Notes under the pieces: generated by a model
The model's input: the letters and a program-made list of their open reading frames with translations, nothing else
Database searches by the model: none
Told to the model about the DNA's origin: nothing
NCBI RefSeq assembly: GCF_003590095.1
Contig: NC_039501.1
Location: 3,193,673-3,257,672 of the forward strand
Reading direction: 5' to 3'
Source of the DNA: Trichoplusia ni
Lineage: Eukaryota; Arthropoda; Insecta; Lepidoptera; Noctuidae
DNA: 64,000 bases
Shown: piece after piece, positions 21,801 through 33,835 of the stretch
Numbering within the stretch: position 1 is the first letter of the stretch
Layout of the letters: every line of letters starts with the position of its first letter
Program-made: the position numbers and the translations under genes

Positions 21801-23714
21801 AAGGTAAAGCAACGCTTATTACGCTCATAAATTCGTCATCCAACCGATTTGTTTAACTTAAGCATATTTGTACGAAATCTTCTGTTTCGCGGAACTGACC
21901 ATTAACTAAGTTCTTATCACTATTTCTCTGCAAAATTATAAACGACACTTAACATATTCAAGATGATATTTAACATGAAAAAACCGCATCCAACATAGCA
22001 AAAAATCATGCCGAGTCTCCACAGCTTTCACAGTTGTAAACAAAGAACACCGTTAAACCACGAGCAGCTATTTTAAAAAGCCTTTATTTTTACTCGTTAG
22101 GTGTCTCTGTCCTCACGTTTCGAAATAATTTACAATGTTAGCGTTCTTCGTTAACATTTTTGGAGATCCGCACCCGCTCTAAATGGTGCACCTCACGAAT
22201 GTACGAGGAAAATTTTATGAGAGGAATGGCGATGGATAGTTAAGCTTGCCATCACCCCTGCTATAATCACCATGACTATTCTGAAAAAAATGTGCTGACA
22301 AAAAAGAAGAAGTCGAAGGAAAATTGGTACTGCTAAAGCTGTAGCCTAGTTCCACAATATGACACTGCTTATAAGATTTATTTCCAGAAAATATGGGCTA
22401 TAACTCTATATTTTAAGTCAGTCTAAAGATTGTATTTTATAAGCCATTAACTGCAAACCGAATTAGACGAAGAAAAAAATGGTTACCCAATTGTCATAAG
22501 ATTGCTATCAACTATTAATAAGTTGAAAGAAAATAAAATGTCTTTTGTGCTCAAAGATCTTTTAGGGTATTTTTAAATGTAATTTATTTGTATGGAACCC
22601 AATACTCTGCTTTGCTGGCTGAACCACTGTTTAATTAAAATTTAGCGTAAGAGCAACTCTTTTTATACAAAGAATAAAGTCTGTTAATATCTTCCAGAGA
22701 TTTAAATCTAATTTTAAACCGTAATTAGTAAGTGGCAAAACCCCTGACAGAGTCAAAATTAAAAGCTTTTTATTTTATGTCTTAAAATTCATCCTAATAT
22801 AATAGAATAGGCCATTTCTTTCAGGATGGCTGAAAAGAGGCTAGAAAAAATAGTAGGAATCGTGTCCCAAACTAAACTTGTATTATTTGCTGTTATAGCG
22901 ATCACGAAAACAAATCATTATAGAAAAACTAAAAATAAACTATTAAGGTTTCTGCCTAGACGGAAACAACACAGTGGTGCTTAGCCATTCTTTAGTCAGT
23001 CTTTATAATTAAGTTACGGAGCCTGAAAAACGCTCTTTTGAGACGCTAAATACTAAATAAAATCTAGTTGTCCCGCTCAACATCTAAAGCACTACTTATA
23101 ACAATATTGAATAGACCACATATGCCTATAGCAAATGTATTGACGTATCATTTCCTTTCATACATTCTCTCTTGTCAAGTACCCTCATAAATTCCCCAAT
23201 ATCCAATAATACAGATCTCGATTCCGATAGAAATATTACGGAATATATGAGTATCAAGATAAATTCGAATATTCACCATTCCACCACTCATCTGCTAAGT
23301 TACAAGTCCTTCACTTCGAAAAACCAACGAATTACATCAAAGTAAAGAATTCTTGACCCACATTTCAAAATTTCGTCGAATTCACGAAAAATTATGCTCG
23401 ACGACGTTTGATAAAGTTTAGCTCGATTCAAAGGAAAGTGTTTGTTTGGCATCGTACCCAACTTAGCTGATAAAACTACTTAAAGTTTCTTTGACATGCC
23501 AAGGTATCGGCACCTTGATTTTAACCCTGTGGTAGTGGTATAAGGTTGAAATTTGCGTAGCAAGGTATTCTGTTTGTTTTTGGAAATGCCAGTTTTACTG
23601 AAAAACATTTTGGGTAGAAATAAATGACTTGCGTTGTCAGCGTCTTTATAATTTAAAAACCTTTGTTCGGGATGGTCAGTTTTCAGGTCACCTGATTCAG
23701 AAGATAGTGAATAT
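21801..23714. other. Non-coding block
   Basis: No gene, RNA or clear repeat recognised; it runs up to the TA target of the pogo-like element. Confidence 0.5.
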
Positions 23715-24214
23715 TAGGGGGAAGTCCCGTAACGCCGGACGGCACCTAGCGCCGGACACTCGTACTATTGAAGTGAGTGTCGACCCGTTCGATTCAAAAT
23801 ACAAGGGAAAGGGGTGCGGGGATCACACAGGTACAGGATCACGCGCCGCGCCTCGCCAGTGACGTACACGGCCACGGCAGGGGCCGCTGATTGCAGTTTT
23901 AGGTGCGAAATCACGTCGTCAGCTAAATATCAATGTAAGTAATTCTAGTATATTTATGCATTTACATTTGAGTGGTGCAACGATAAAAGTGGTACTCGAT
24001 TGTTATCCGTAAAATGGTAGAATATTATTAAATCCTTTAAATAATTTTAGTAGATACTACCTAATGAACGAAAACGTCTGTCCCTTAACACCGGACACTA
24101 AGTAGTCCCTTAGCGCCGGACAGTAAACATATTGATATTCCTTGTGAGTATTTACGTCATTTATTATAATTATTTATTTTTATTTTAGAGTATAGAAGAA
24201 AGAAGATAATAAAA

Positions 24215-24307
24215 ATGGAAGAGAAGAAAAAGAAAGGATCTTGGGAGTCACAGAGCTTACAAACTGCTATTAATAAAATTATGACAAAAGAACTGAGTGT
24301 AACCTAA
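24215..24307 (+). pseudogene. Transposase N-terminal fragment (pogo/psq-type HTH)
   Basis: An ATG opens a 30-residue frame, MEEKKKKGSWESQSLQTAIN and then KIMTKELSV, ending in TAA at 24305-24307. The basic start followed by GSW-x3-SLQTAI-x6-ELSV matches the first helix region of pogo/CENP-B-type DNA-binding domains. The frame breaks about where the deletion begins. The rest of the helix-turn-helix and the catalytic core are missing. Confidence 0.75.
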
Positions 24308-24611
24308 AAAAAAGGAAATAAAATCTAAGTTTGAAGTAGGAACAGAAGGTAAAGGAAAGCATACCAAAGGAAAGAGCGTAGACAAGAGAAAAGAAGCGAC
24401 AAACGTGAAACCTAAAGAAAAGAAAAGAAGTGAAGTAGAAACATTGACTGAAACATCAAACACAAACATAACAATTTGCTTAGTTTGCTTAGAAGCCTCT
24501 GAGGAAGCCTGGATCCAGTGCTCGTCCTGTCATGGGTGGTTACATGAAGCATGTGCAGACACTCCAGAGTCTGGAGATGGCTACATATGTGAACGATGCA
24601 GGTTATATTGA
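24303..24611 (+). pseudogene. Transposase C-terminal fragment with PHD finger
   Basis: An open frame without its own ATG, in a different frame from the upstream 30-residue piece. A lysine-rich linker (to about 24470) is followed by a C4HC3 zinc finger, C-x2-C-x10-C-x2-C-x4-H-x2-C-x11-C-x2-C, with the WIQCSSCHGWLHEAC core typical of PHD fingers, at 24477-24599. The stop codon is three residues past the last cysteine. Such PHD fingers close the transposases of several insect pogo/Tigger-like elements. All eight zinc ligands are intact. Alternatively it is expressed on its own as a small zinc-finger protein from GTG or a spliced start. Confidence 0.75.
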
Positions 24612-24865
24612 AATATCCGGTGCTAGGGTATGGCACAAATATTCGTCCGGTACTAGGTGCCACTTTTTAAAATTATATTTTTTGTAACCAAAGTTTGATT
24701 GATGGTATTAATTATTTTTAAGCAGAGGTTGCATTTTTGTTAATTTATTTTGATTTCTAACTTTGTTATCTAATATAAGTCATAATTGAATAAACATTTT
24801 TTGAAATATTCTTTGTTTTATTTATAAATAACCTTAGGTGTCCGCCACTGGGGGACTTCCCCCTA

Positions 24866-25115
24866 AGTATTTTTTGGACCTTGTGATTCAAGAGATTTCT
24901 CGTTTGTGTAAGATCCAATAACCAGCTTCAACTTTCTGAATGTATCGATAACTTTCTAAATTGCATTATCGTGGCATTAAATGAATAACATCATAGAAAT
25001 GCTTTAGAAAACCATCAGATATAGTTACTCTTAAATCGCAACTCTCACCGATAAAAGAAACCTAAAGTAATTGCACGACGCGGCGACGTGACTAAAATAT
25101 TTCCTTCTATTCCAG
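24866..25115 (+). other. Intron 3' part before the IQ exon
   Basis: AT-rich intron-like DNA ending in a pyrimidine-rich acceptor TTTCCTTCTATTCCAG at 25100-25115. No other feature. Confidence 0.6.
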
Positions 25116-25301
25116 AAGAAAAGCAAAAAGAATCAGAAGAGAAATCAGAAGAGCAGGCGGCGACAAAGATCCAGGCAGCTTTCCGTGGTCACCGGACGAG
25201 GAAGTCAATGAGCATGAAGACCAGCAAGCAGCAGCAGCAGCAGCCGGAGCCGCAGCCGACCAAGGCCGAGCTGGAGGCCGAGTTCAGGGCTGATGATAAA
25301 G
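25116..25301 (+). CDS. Internal exon with IQ motif, igloo/neuromodulin-like
   Basis: A 186-bp (62-codon) exon with acceptor TTCTATTCCAG and donor AAAG|GTAAGA. Both boundaries are in phase 1, so the exon can be skipped without a frameshift. Product: an acidic start (EKQKESEEKSEEQ), a perfect IQxxxRGxxxR calmodulin-binding motif IQAAFRGHRTR (25169-25201), a five-glutamine CAG run with proline (KQQQQQPEPQP), then TKAELEAEFRADDK. GC content is far above the flanks. One IQ motif set between acidic segments resembles insect igloo, a GAP-43/neurogranin-related neuronal calmodulin-binding protein. Other IQ proteins are possible. That it is a real exon is much surer than its identity. Confidence 0.8.
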
Positions 25302-27649
25302 GTAAGAATTGTACTGTGTCCGTATTGGGAATAACCTTTTGACAGGTCATAGAATTTGCTGCGATAGGACGAGACATTTTAATCATAATTTCAGGCTACT
25401 ATTGATAGTATATCATTAAATAGTCAAAGTTAATTTAATATTATTCACATTGGGTTTTAAAACTCAAAAGGAATCCAATAAATCGTCAAAAATCCGCTTT
25501 TTCAGTTTTTTGCCAGTCTAGAGGAATACCACTAGTCTTGGAAATATATTGCAGTCTTTAAACTACTGGATAATTAATACCAAAATTTTTAATCTTTCTT
25601 ATGACTTCATTTATTTGACATCCCGTAATAGTAGTTCCAAAACAATCACAAAAAAAAGCGTCACAAATATGTACTTCTATACAGCTATAAATGCCTCCAA
25701 AGTCCCATTGTTTCAAAGCAAGAACGAAATGACAGAACCAATCTAGAAAATCCTCTGTTTTATCTTCCGTTCGTAAATCAACTTGGCTCTGATAACATAT
25801 CACTAAAACTCGACGACACAAAGTACCTACATTTTTCGTCTTACAATTTATTGTTCCGAACATTTGTTACAACTCTCATTTGTAAAGATAATATCGCCAT
25901 AGTTGTTTTTGAAATTGTAAAGTTATTTGCCTAGAATAGACTAGCAAAGTCTAAGTTTACTATTTGAATTTGCCCCTACATTTTTTTGTGCAACTTTTAT
26001 TCAACTATCCCAGCAAATCTTATTCCAGTTATCAACATCATTTATCCGATGGAATTTCAGTTTCAATAGGCCAATATCTCACGTATAGACGTTAAATATT
26101 ATCATGTGAATAATCAAAGGAAGAATAACATAAGAAAATAGAAGGACTGCAATTTTTCCGGATAGAAAATCATCTAATGACTGCCTCCGCTTTGGATTGA
26201 GTAAAAGGGAGTGTTAGACTTCTACTGACTTAAACCCACCCATGTTCGTTATTTTTCCTTTCTTGTACCAGGGCCACGATAACAATTTCGGACAATGCCG
26301 CTGCTCTGGCATGCATCAGCTCTTAATGGACTACACAGAAGAACTATACCCTGCAATGAGAGGAGAGTTATGACTAAAAAAAATATATCATCCAGAGCCG
26401 TTGCTACACCTCAGCTGGGCACAGATATCTTCATCATTCACACTCTCCGAACCTTTTGACAAAGTGTGTTAACATTAATTAAAATAAAATGAGCTGACAT
26501 AATTACAATTCTTAAAGCCATCAAAGTCTAATTATCTGAAGCTCGGGTCAAACTCAAGGATAAAATTCATAATCCACTTTGTTTCGAGCATCGAATCAAA
26601 TATTAATTCCTTTGTTTATTCTGCTTTGGCCTAGTTTGCTTTGTATCTTTAAAGTTACTGATAACAACAACCGATTAACCGAAACACGTCGTTTTTCGGC
26701 GGGCTTAAACTTTAGACTTAACACTTCACATACAATATTATTGATATTGTCTAGATTTTGTAAGTGTGTCTGAGAAACCATATGGTCATATTCGCGGCAG
26801 ACACTTTAGTTAGTGACGTTTCTCGGTACTAATAACAGAGGCACCTTGATACAGAACTGAGTAATCTTTGTGAATGTGCCTTTAAGCACGTGTGAGTGTG
26901 TGTACCTAGAATCATAATTATAACGTTTAATAGTAAAGTTGACTCAAATACCCTTGAACTCCACTCAAACTAATTTGAGTCCGAATGAAACTATCAAATA
27001 TTTTGATCTGTTTGCGTCAAACGGTTGCATCAGCTTAGCGGCTTGGACATTAGCATTCGGAGAATTCACTTCGCCTCAATTTGGAAATTACCCTGCCTGA
27101 CAGAGGAATAATAAATTGGAACTTTTTTGTAAATGTTATTGCGTTAAACTTTGGAATTATTACGACGGAATTTTGCCTTACTTCCTCCTGGAGTTTTAAT
27201 TGAAGGACTTATTTCGAAAAAATGTTGTAAAAGTATTTTATCTTCTTACTTTTCAAGTTTGGCTGTCTTTTTAGATCTATATCAGAAAAATCTCTTGCGG
27301 AAAATGATGACTAAATCTTATTACTTGTATATTGTAATTGAACTCTTTTTTTAAGATACTACGTTTTTTTCTGCAATCTCATCCAAAATGTCAACATAGT
27401 TTATCATTGCGACAATTACTTTTGTCATTTTATTACAACTTTACCTAAAACCTCCTTTTAATCCGGAATAAGAGGTAGTGATAAAATTTTATTAACAGTA
27501 CTTAAGTGCTTTTGAATCGTAGCCTATTTACAACCGAATGGCCTGAACATCTCTAGACATTATTGTTTATTTCTGTTACTTGGGCACCAATCACCATTTC
27601 TTAGGATAAGTGTGACTGTAAGGGTAGTTGAGTAGTTTAGGTCGTAAAA
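25302..27649 (+). other. Intron-like non-coding block
   Basis: Begins with the donor GTAAGAATTG. No further exon, RNA gene or clear repeat recognised. Frames at 25549-25863 on both strands overlap each other and have no family features. Confidence 0.5.
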
Positions 27650-27722
27650 TTGAGCTCAGTGGCTTACCATGGAAGACCTATGGCCAGTAGAGGACTGAAA
27701 CGGGCTGATGATAATGATGATA
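27650..27722 (+). repeat. RTE LINE 3' tail remnant
   Basis: CCATGGAAGACCTATGGCCA, GTAGAGGACTGAAACGG and GCTGATGATAATGATGAT follow the 3' end of lepidopteran RTE elements (GAGGCCTATGTCCAGCAGTGG and GGCTGATGATGATGAT). Only the extreme tail remains. Confidence 0.65.
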
Positions 27723-27724
27723 GA

Positions 27725-27890
27725 CCACCACGAAAAACCCACTCTGCGCGATGTTGCGGGTATGATACCCACGCAGTTTCAAATTTGTGACTTATGAATG
27801 CTTATTCTGTGTCTAGGTGTGTTGTGTATGTGACTTGAATGTTTGTGATACCCCCCGCGACACAAGGATGAAATTCCTTAGTGGATTTTT
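27725..27890 (+). mobile_element. tRNA-derived SINE, degraded copy
   Basis: ACCACGAAAAACCCACTCTG, CGCGATGTTGCGGG, TTCTGTGTCTAGGTGTGTTG, ATGTGACTTGAATGTTTGTG and CGACACAAGGATGAAATTCC are collinear with the copy at 57502. The B box is mutated and the A-box region is missing. Confidence 0.75.
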
Positions 27891-27902
27891 TTACAAAGAA
27901 AA

Positions 27903-27962
27903 AAAGGTGTAAAAGAGACATCGCTCTACATGTATTGTTCTGTCTCGCTTTGTCAATTACTC
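27903..27962. repeat. Foldback hairpin motif, copy 4
   Basis: AAAAGAGACATCGCTCTAC pairs imperfectly with the downstream CTGTCTCGCTTTGTCAAT. Same AAGCGAGA/TCTCGCTT symmetry as the other copies. It sits directly after a tRNA-SINE tail. Confidence 0.45.
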
Positions 27963-29809
27963 GTACAATATTATTTCTATGAATGGTTTTAGGCCACCTA
28001 TATCTCCATTGAATCTCCATTTTACAGTATCTTCAATTTAATCAACATTACTATTGAAAGCACTTCTTTGTCTATGCTTAGTTTAATAGATTTTAATTAA
28101 GTTTCGATCGTTAGGATTTTCAATGGGCCCATCCTATTACTAGATAACGACAGGTAATAGTATTTTAAATTGGGTTCCGTTAATTACTTTAAGGTAACGA
28201 TTAAAATTTACTAACGTCTCAAATGTTAGTTTAGAAACTGTGTTTTAATGCTCGCAGTTTTTGAATAGGATTTATAATTAACAGTTTACGTAAAGTATTT
28301 ATTATTTTCTTTGATTCATTTAGGCATTTAATTCATTTAGCCTCACACTGAATTTTAAAATAGAAACCCAGTTTTTAGAGTCTCTCAACTAAACCATTGG
28401 ACCCTGTGGGTACGAAAAGGGACATCAGAGGGCTCAGATTCGGCTGCTATGCTTATAGCTAGACAGGAGTTTTTAACAAAAAAAGTATTTCCCGAAATAA
28501 AAATCTACTCGAAATCACGATTTGCGACTAATTTTTGTTGCAGTTTTGTTTTTTTTTGCTCTATTTTTACGAAACGCTCAGTGACATGGAGACTAGAAAC
28601 AGTAATCAAAATAAAAATTTAAGCATTTAAGCCTTTGGGATCGGATATATTCTGACTCATGTCTTAAAAAACGATAACCTTATTAATAACCATAAGGAAA
28701 CCTTACAAGACTTTAACTAGACAAAGTGTCTCCCACAATTTACTTCAACAAAATGACTAAATCAATTCGGAAAAGCCAAAACGCCCTTCCCATTTCCGTC
28801 GCTAACAATTTCACGGAAGGCTTTCGGAAAATCAAGGAGATATTGAGTGACAGTGTTTGCCTACAAACCACTAAGCTTTTCGCCCACCCCTATTGCCTCA
28901 ACAAACAAATCCAAATTACCCCAAAGAGGTTCAAAATATAATTCCCGTACCGTAAGTCTATATTTACACTGATGATAAAAAGGCTAAGGTGTGACGAAAA
29001 TGCTGAAGGAATTGTCAATGTGTGTGTGATGCTTTTTTCATGAACAAGCTGCATTCTTGGTACCAGATCAGTTGGCAAAGACGTAAAGAAGGGAAGAAGG
29101 TAGAGTATAGAAGGAAATTTGAAAAGTCCTCTTTCTATTGCTAAAAGTAACCTACATTCTGACAAAAAAAATTGTTTTCAAAACCTAATTAGCGTAAGAC
29201 ACATATAAATAAAAAAATACAAGTAAAAATTAATTTGGGCCGAAAACTAAATTAAGGCCAGTAATTATCTGTAGTAACAAAATATTCCTAAGGAAACCCG
29301 TTTTGTTTTATAAATTTGAAACACAAAACAAATTATCCGAAAAGTCGATATATTTTAATAAGCGCCCGATATCAATTTAAATAAGATTTACGGAACAAAT
29401 GTTACAAAATTGTTAGTTATTTGAAGCCATTTTCCTTTGAAATCTTTGATCCCGATATAATTATTTTCTGGAAATAATTTAAGAGGAACTGATCTTTGAA
29501 AGAATTTATTGATTTTCTTGTGTGAGAGTTTATGTTAAATGTTTGGATTTCTGTTTGTCTCTATTAACTTTTTATCTGATAGGTATTTTTAATTTAAATG
29601 TATTTCTATGTTTAAGGAGTTTGGTAGTCGTCATTACGATGTTTAATTCTTGCACCACATCTTGGTTGAACGGTAGAAAATGCCCCTGGAATTCACTCCG
29701 CCATTATACTTCTTTGTGTAATAAGTATTAGTAAACAAATTGATCAATTTCTAACTTTCTGTATGTTCGTACAAAATGGTTTCCATTCAACCAGTATTCA
29801 TACATATTT
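27963..29809. other. Non-coding block
   Basis: AT-rich with no gene or confident repeat recognised. Confidence 0.5.
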
Positions 29810-29950
29810 AATAATAATATAATATAATATTGGACAATATTCACACAACGCCATCTAGTCTCAAATTAAGCAGAGCTTGTGTTACGAGTACTAGACCACT
29901 GATAAACATACTTATATAGTTCTAAATACATAAATATTAAAGATAAATTA
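29810..29950 (+). repeat. Interspersed repeat (TTGGACAA family), copy 1
   Basis: ATATTGGACAATATTCACAC, CTCAAATTAAGCAGAGCTTG, TGTTACGAGTACTAGACCAC and TGATAAACATACTTATATAG form a block repeated at 48814 in the same orientation and collinear. Non-coding; class unknown to me. Confidence 0.75.
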
Positions 29951-30429
29951 CACCCAGACCCAGAACAAATTAAATCATTCGTTTTAATATTTTCACGTGT
30001 AAATGTGAGAAACATACTAACAACCATTTCAAATGGAAGAACTCCAAATAAATGTAAAACATAATGTGTAGTACTTATACAAAAATGTTAGGGTCATAAC
30101 AAGTCTTTAAAAAAATTCAATGATAAATAAATTTCTTTATTCAAGTAACCATGACTCAATAATGTTAGTATTACTTAAAACTAATGTTAGTAACATTTCA
30201 TAATTTAATTTAACTTATAATTTATTGATTCGAATAACTCACACGGGTCACCGCTGCGGATAATGATATAGCGGAAAATTATTTTCAATTAACAATAAGG
30301 GCAGCAAATTACCCTCTAACTCTTGTTAATTACAAATTTAAGATGTTCTGAGAAGTCTAAACCTTACAACGTGTACCTTATAAGGTCAGTATTTGTACTA
30401 CAACTGAAAAAACAAGGACCGTTACTTCA

Positions 30430-30487
30430 TCGTGGAAACGAGATGGCAATTCACAAAGAGTAGCGGTGTCTCGCTTTAACAACGGCA
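30430..30487. repeat. Foldback hairpin motif, copy 5
   Basis: CGTGGAAACGAGATGGCAAT pairs imperfectly with AGCGGTGTCTCGCTTTAAC. Same family as the copies at 3347 and 55437. Confidence 0.5.
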
Positions 30488-30819
30488 AGATTCGTACATA
30501 AAAGGACTTTAAGACCGTCGGCGTACAAAATGAGTATTACTTCATCGTCTTTGCAATATCAGCTAATATAAACCCATCCATCATATGGGCGCTATTGCCT
30601 TTGTAACAAACAATATACCTATACCTTCTATACTGTGTGGGGTGTTCAGACATCATACTGTATAAGAACATAATCCTATCATAAACGTTATTAAAATAAA
30701 TGAAGTTCCAAGTTGATGTCATATGAAATTACAAATTTATTTATTTTTGTGTGCTGCTGAACATTTTTCAGCAGTAAGAAGTGAAGGAATAACAAATAAT
30801 GGATATTGTTTAAAATAAA

Positions 30820-31186
30820 TAATGGAGGAGCTCGTGGCTAAGCTATAACCGCATAAGTGATTCGATCACAGGTTAAGCTATGCTTGACGCGGTTGGTCCG
30901 TAGATGGGTGACCATCTTTGTCATAACGATTTCCTCTGTGTTTCGGAAGGCACGTTAAATTGTGGGTCCCGGCTGTTATTCCTACATCTATGACAGTCGT
31001 TACAGGTAGTCAGAAGCTTGAAAAAGTCTGACAGCCAGTCTAACCAAGGGGTATCGTGTTGCCCAGGTAACTGGGTTGAGGAGGTCAGATAGGCAGTCGC
31101 TCCTTCTAAAACACTGGTACTTAGCTGAAACCGGTTGGACTGGTAGCCGACCCCAACATAGTTGGGAAAAGGCTAGGCCAATGATG
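30820..31186 (+). mobile_element. 5S rRNA-derived SINE (HaSE3-like), copy 4
   Basis: A full copy with head CTCGTGGCTAAGCTATAACC and 5S-like blocks GATTCGATCACAGGTTAAGC and GTAGATGGGTGACC. The body is collinear with copies 1 and 2 and the tail is GGCCAATGATG. Target duplication ATTGTTTAAAATAAA lies at 30805-30819 and 31187-31201. The similar ATGG after both copies may extend it, which would move the SINE start a few bases right. Confidence 0.92.
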
Positions 31187-31201
31187 ATTGTTTAAAATAA
31201 A

Positions 31202-31924
31202 ATGGTTACCACCAAGCAGGATTGTTTGACTAGTTTCGGACGAGCTCAAACCCCAAAAATCAATTTTTTTACTACACCAATTACTAGGTAACTTAGAATT
31301 TCATTCTCTAACACAAACTAATTCCTATTTTCTAATTCAATCATTCTAAAGTTCTTGTATTCTAAGAAAAAAAACAAAGGAGAAAGAAAATACTATAGAC
31401 CTTGAAACCAATATACCTATTTCAACTCATAAAACATCAAAAAACAGACACTTTTACTATAAAACTCAAACAACAAAGTATACACGGTATTACAGGCAAG
31501 TACATATATACACAGTAGGTACAGGCAAGCACACAATCATAATACACTGTAATATTACTAATACACAACACAGCAAGACTTAACAGGATTAAGTACAGTC
31601 GCGTTCGGAATAAGCCGCTTCGAGATTGGCAAGGCTTAGTGCTTTTCATTCTGTCTGTACATGTATTATACATTGATGCTCTCTGCTTCTGCTTCGGTTA
31701 TTAACTCATGGATATTTTTGTTATTCTGGCTTTGGGAATTTGATGTTAATGGATTTGAAATTTATTTACTTTAAAGATTTATGATAATATTTTCAAGTAA
31801 ATAAGTTTTTAAATATGAAGATACACAGGCGTTTGGCTATGTCTTCGCCCGCATTAAAACCAATCAATGCTGTAAATTCATCGTACGTTGTTATTTTTTA
31901 AAGTCGATTTTGACAAAAAAAAAC
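31202..31924. other. Non-coding stretch
   Basis: AT-rich with no recognised feature. The frame at 31437-31673 (-) has no family features. Confidence 0.5.
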
Positions 31925-32145
31925 ACACAGATGCGAAAGTGTTTAACTGAGTTTACATTGATGTGTATGTTTTTTTTTTCTCTGAACTAACGGCTGAACC
32001 GATTTTGATGAAATTAATCGAGGTAGCTGACACCTTGAAATAACAAAGGCTATTTTTATCCGACTTCATAAAAAAGGATAATGTTGGTTACTTTTTGGCA
32101 GCTATAGTCATCAGACAGGCGGGTGAAGCCACGAGAAACAGCTAG
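31925..32145 (+). mobile_element. SINE-like element, degraded relative of 1384-1629
   Basis: GATGCGAAAGTGTTTAACTG, TCTGAACTAACGGCTGAACC, GATTTTGATGAAATTAATCG, GGCTATTTTTATCCGAC, GGCGGGTGAAGCCACGAG and AAACAGCTAGTA keep the order of the element at 1384. The CTGTCTGTC tract has decayed. No target duplication found. Confidence 0.65.
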
Positions 32146-33835
32146 TACTCTATAAAAATACAATATCGAGGAACATCCAAAACGATTACGTAAAAGATAT
32201 TATTAATTCGAAACGAGGTCGGTCCAAAAAGTTTTGTTATTAACGTCAAGGGACCATCCGAGGTACATAATATATTATTCAGTAGCCCGACAAATATTCG
32301 ACGTTAAAATAGTGGTTATTTTGTAACAAAAGTTGTAAAGACGAAGTTATAAAGGGAATTAGTAGGAAGTTTTGTAACTAAGTATTCTTCCTTGGTTAGT
32401 TGTTTTTTGTGTAGACTATTATTATTTCGATCTTGAGTAATTTTAACAGAGTAATGCTGAGTTTTCCTGTAACTAAGGGAATTACGAGTAAAAAAAAAAC
32501 GGATAAGTGCGAGTCGGATTCCCGATACTGACAGTTCTGAAATAATACGTAAGACTTATTACTGTAAAATACTTGATAGACCTCAATAAGTATATCGGTT
32601 GTTTTTTGTTAAAGCAACATTTTTTCTAGCTTTCCGTTTTCTGACACGTAGTAACATACAGATATTGGAGCCTGCATTAATAGCCAGAAATGTTTATAAA
32701 CTCATAGTCATATTTTTAAGATACTTAATTTTTAATTTCTTAGGTTGGAATTACACTAAAAATTTTTCATCAACGAGAAAAGGGCAAACAGGAGACTTAC
32801 TCAAAAATAAATTAGAAAATTCGGTACAAAATATTAAAACACTCTCGCCCTAATTACGAAAGAAATAGCGTAAATAAATAATGAATATTGTATTCCCAGT
32901 AAATCTAGGGAGATTTTCATATTTTATTTTAAAGAGTACAGAAAACCTGAAAATTTTAGAACCTTAAGGTTGAAATTTTATGCCTAAACTAATTTTAATA
33001 TAGGCTAAATATGCCTAAGCAGACCTTACAATATACAACACGTCATTTTAAAATGTACTCAAAAGGCATCTTGTTGTCAAAACACAGAATAATTAAAACC
33101 AACTCCAAAAAGGTTTTATTCCACCCAAAATGCAAACGACACATCATAATCATAAATGAAAACAGGTAACATTTTTGTTAACTTAGAATGTCGGCAAATA
33201 TCGGACAAAATTGACACCCAACTGGGGCTAAAAACTTACAGAGACATTTTAATACCAAGAATATTATTCGGGATTCCTTTGAGAATGTACAAAAGTTTTT
33301 CGTAACGAAACGAAAGTTTTTGCGTTTAATATGCGGAACTTAATATTTAATCAGTTCCTGGGTTCCTACAATTCGGTTTTATGGAGGCATTGTCTTTATA
33401 TTTTCGGATGCTGATTAGATTTTCATTTGCTTATTTCAGTATATTTCTTGGGTATTTGGGAATGGGGTGTTATTTTGTATTGAAGTAAAGGTATTTGTTT
33501 AGAATTGAATGACGTTTTGTAATTTTTGCGATTTACGGACATTAATATTGATTAACTGTCATTTCAGATACGCACCTATTCCATTTTAAGTTTATTTTTA
33601 TTTTTTCAAAAGAGCTCCTTTTTTTCTGAAGCTCCATTTATTTTTTCTGTCTCGCCCTGACGGCAGGTCCAGGACCTTTACACTTTCCTTCACCTTCAAA
33701 TCCAAACTTTTGCAACTTTTGTTTTTCTTTCAGAAAAAGATTCTCAACATCATCATGATACTATATCAAGGGTAACCATAGCATAGTCGAAGATATCCTA
33801 CAATTTTCCCATTAACAATACCAGCATATATTATA
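32146..33835. other. Non-coding block with a repeat end
   Basis: GGATAAGTGCGAGTCGGATT near 32500 is the right-end signature of the TAGGGTTCCGTA family. Otherwise AT-rich with no gene recognised. Confidence 0.5.

Larger units (their letters stand above)
23717..24863 (+). mobile_element. Non-autonomous pogo-like DNA transposon (Tc1/mariner superfamily)
   Basis: The left end GGGGGAAGTCCCGTAACG is inverted at the right end (…GGGGGACTTCCCCC). The first 12 bases are perfectly matched and the rest of the terminal repeat is imperfect. TA dinucleotides at 23715-23716 and 24864-24865 give the target duplication expected of this superfamily. Inside are remnants of a transposase: an N-terminal helix-turn-helix start (24215) and a C-terminal PHD finger (24477-24599), but no DDE catalytic domain. 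CGCCGGAC-type motifs repeat near both ends. Length is 1,147 bp. The element could only move with a transposase supplied from elsewhere. Confidence 0.88.

Noticed and set aside
28150..28160. ACAGGTAATAG as another ratchet site
   Set aside because: No pyrimidine tract before the AG. The same applies to GAAAACAGGTAACA near 33160.
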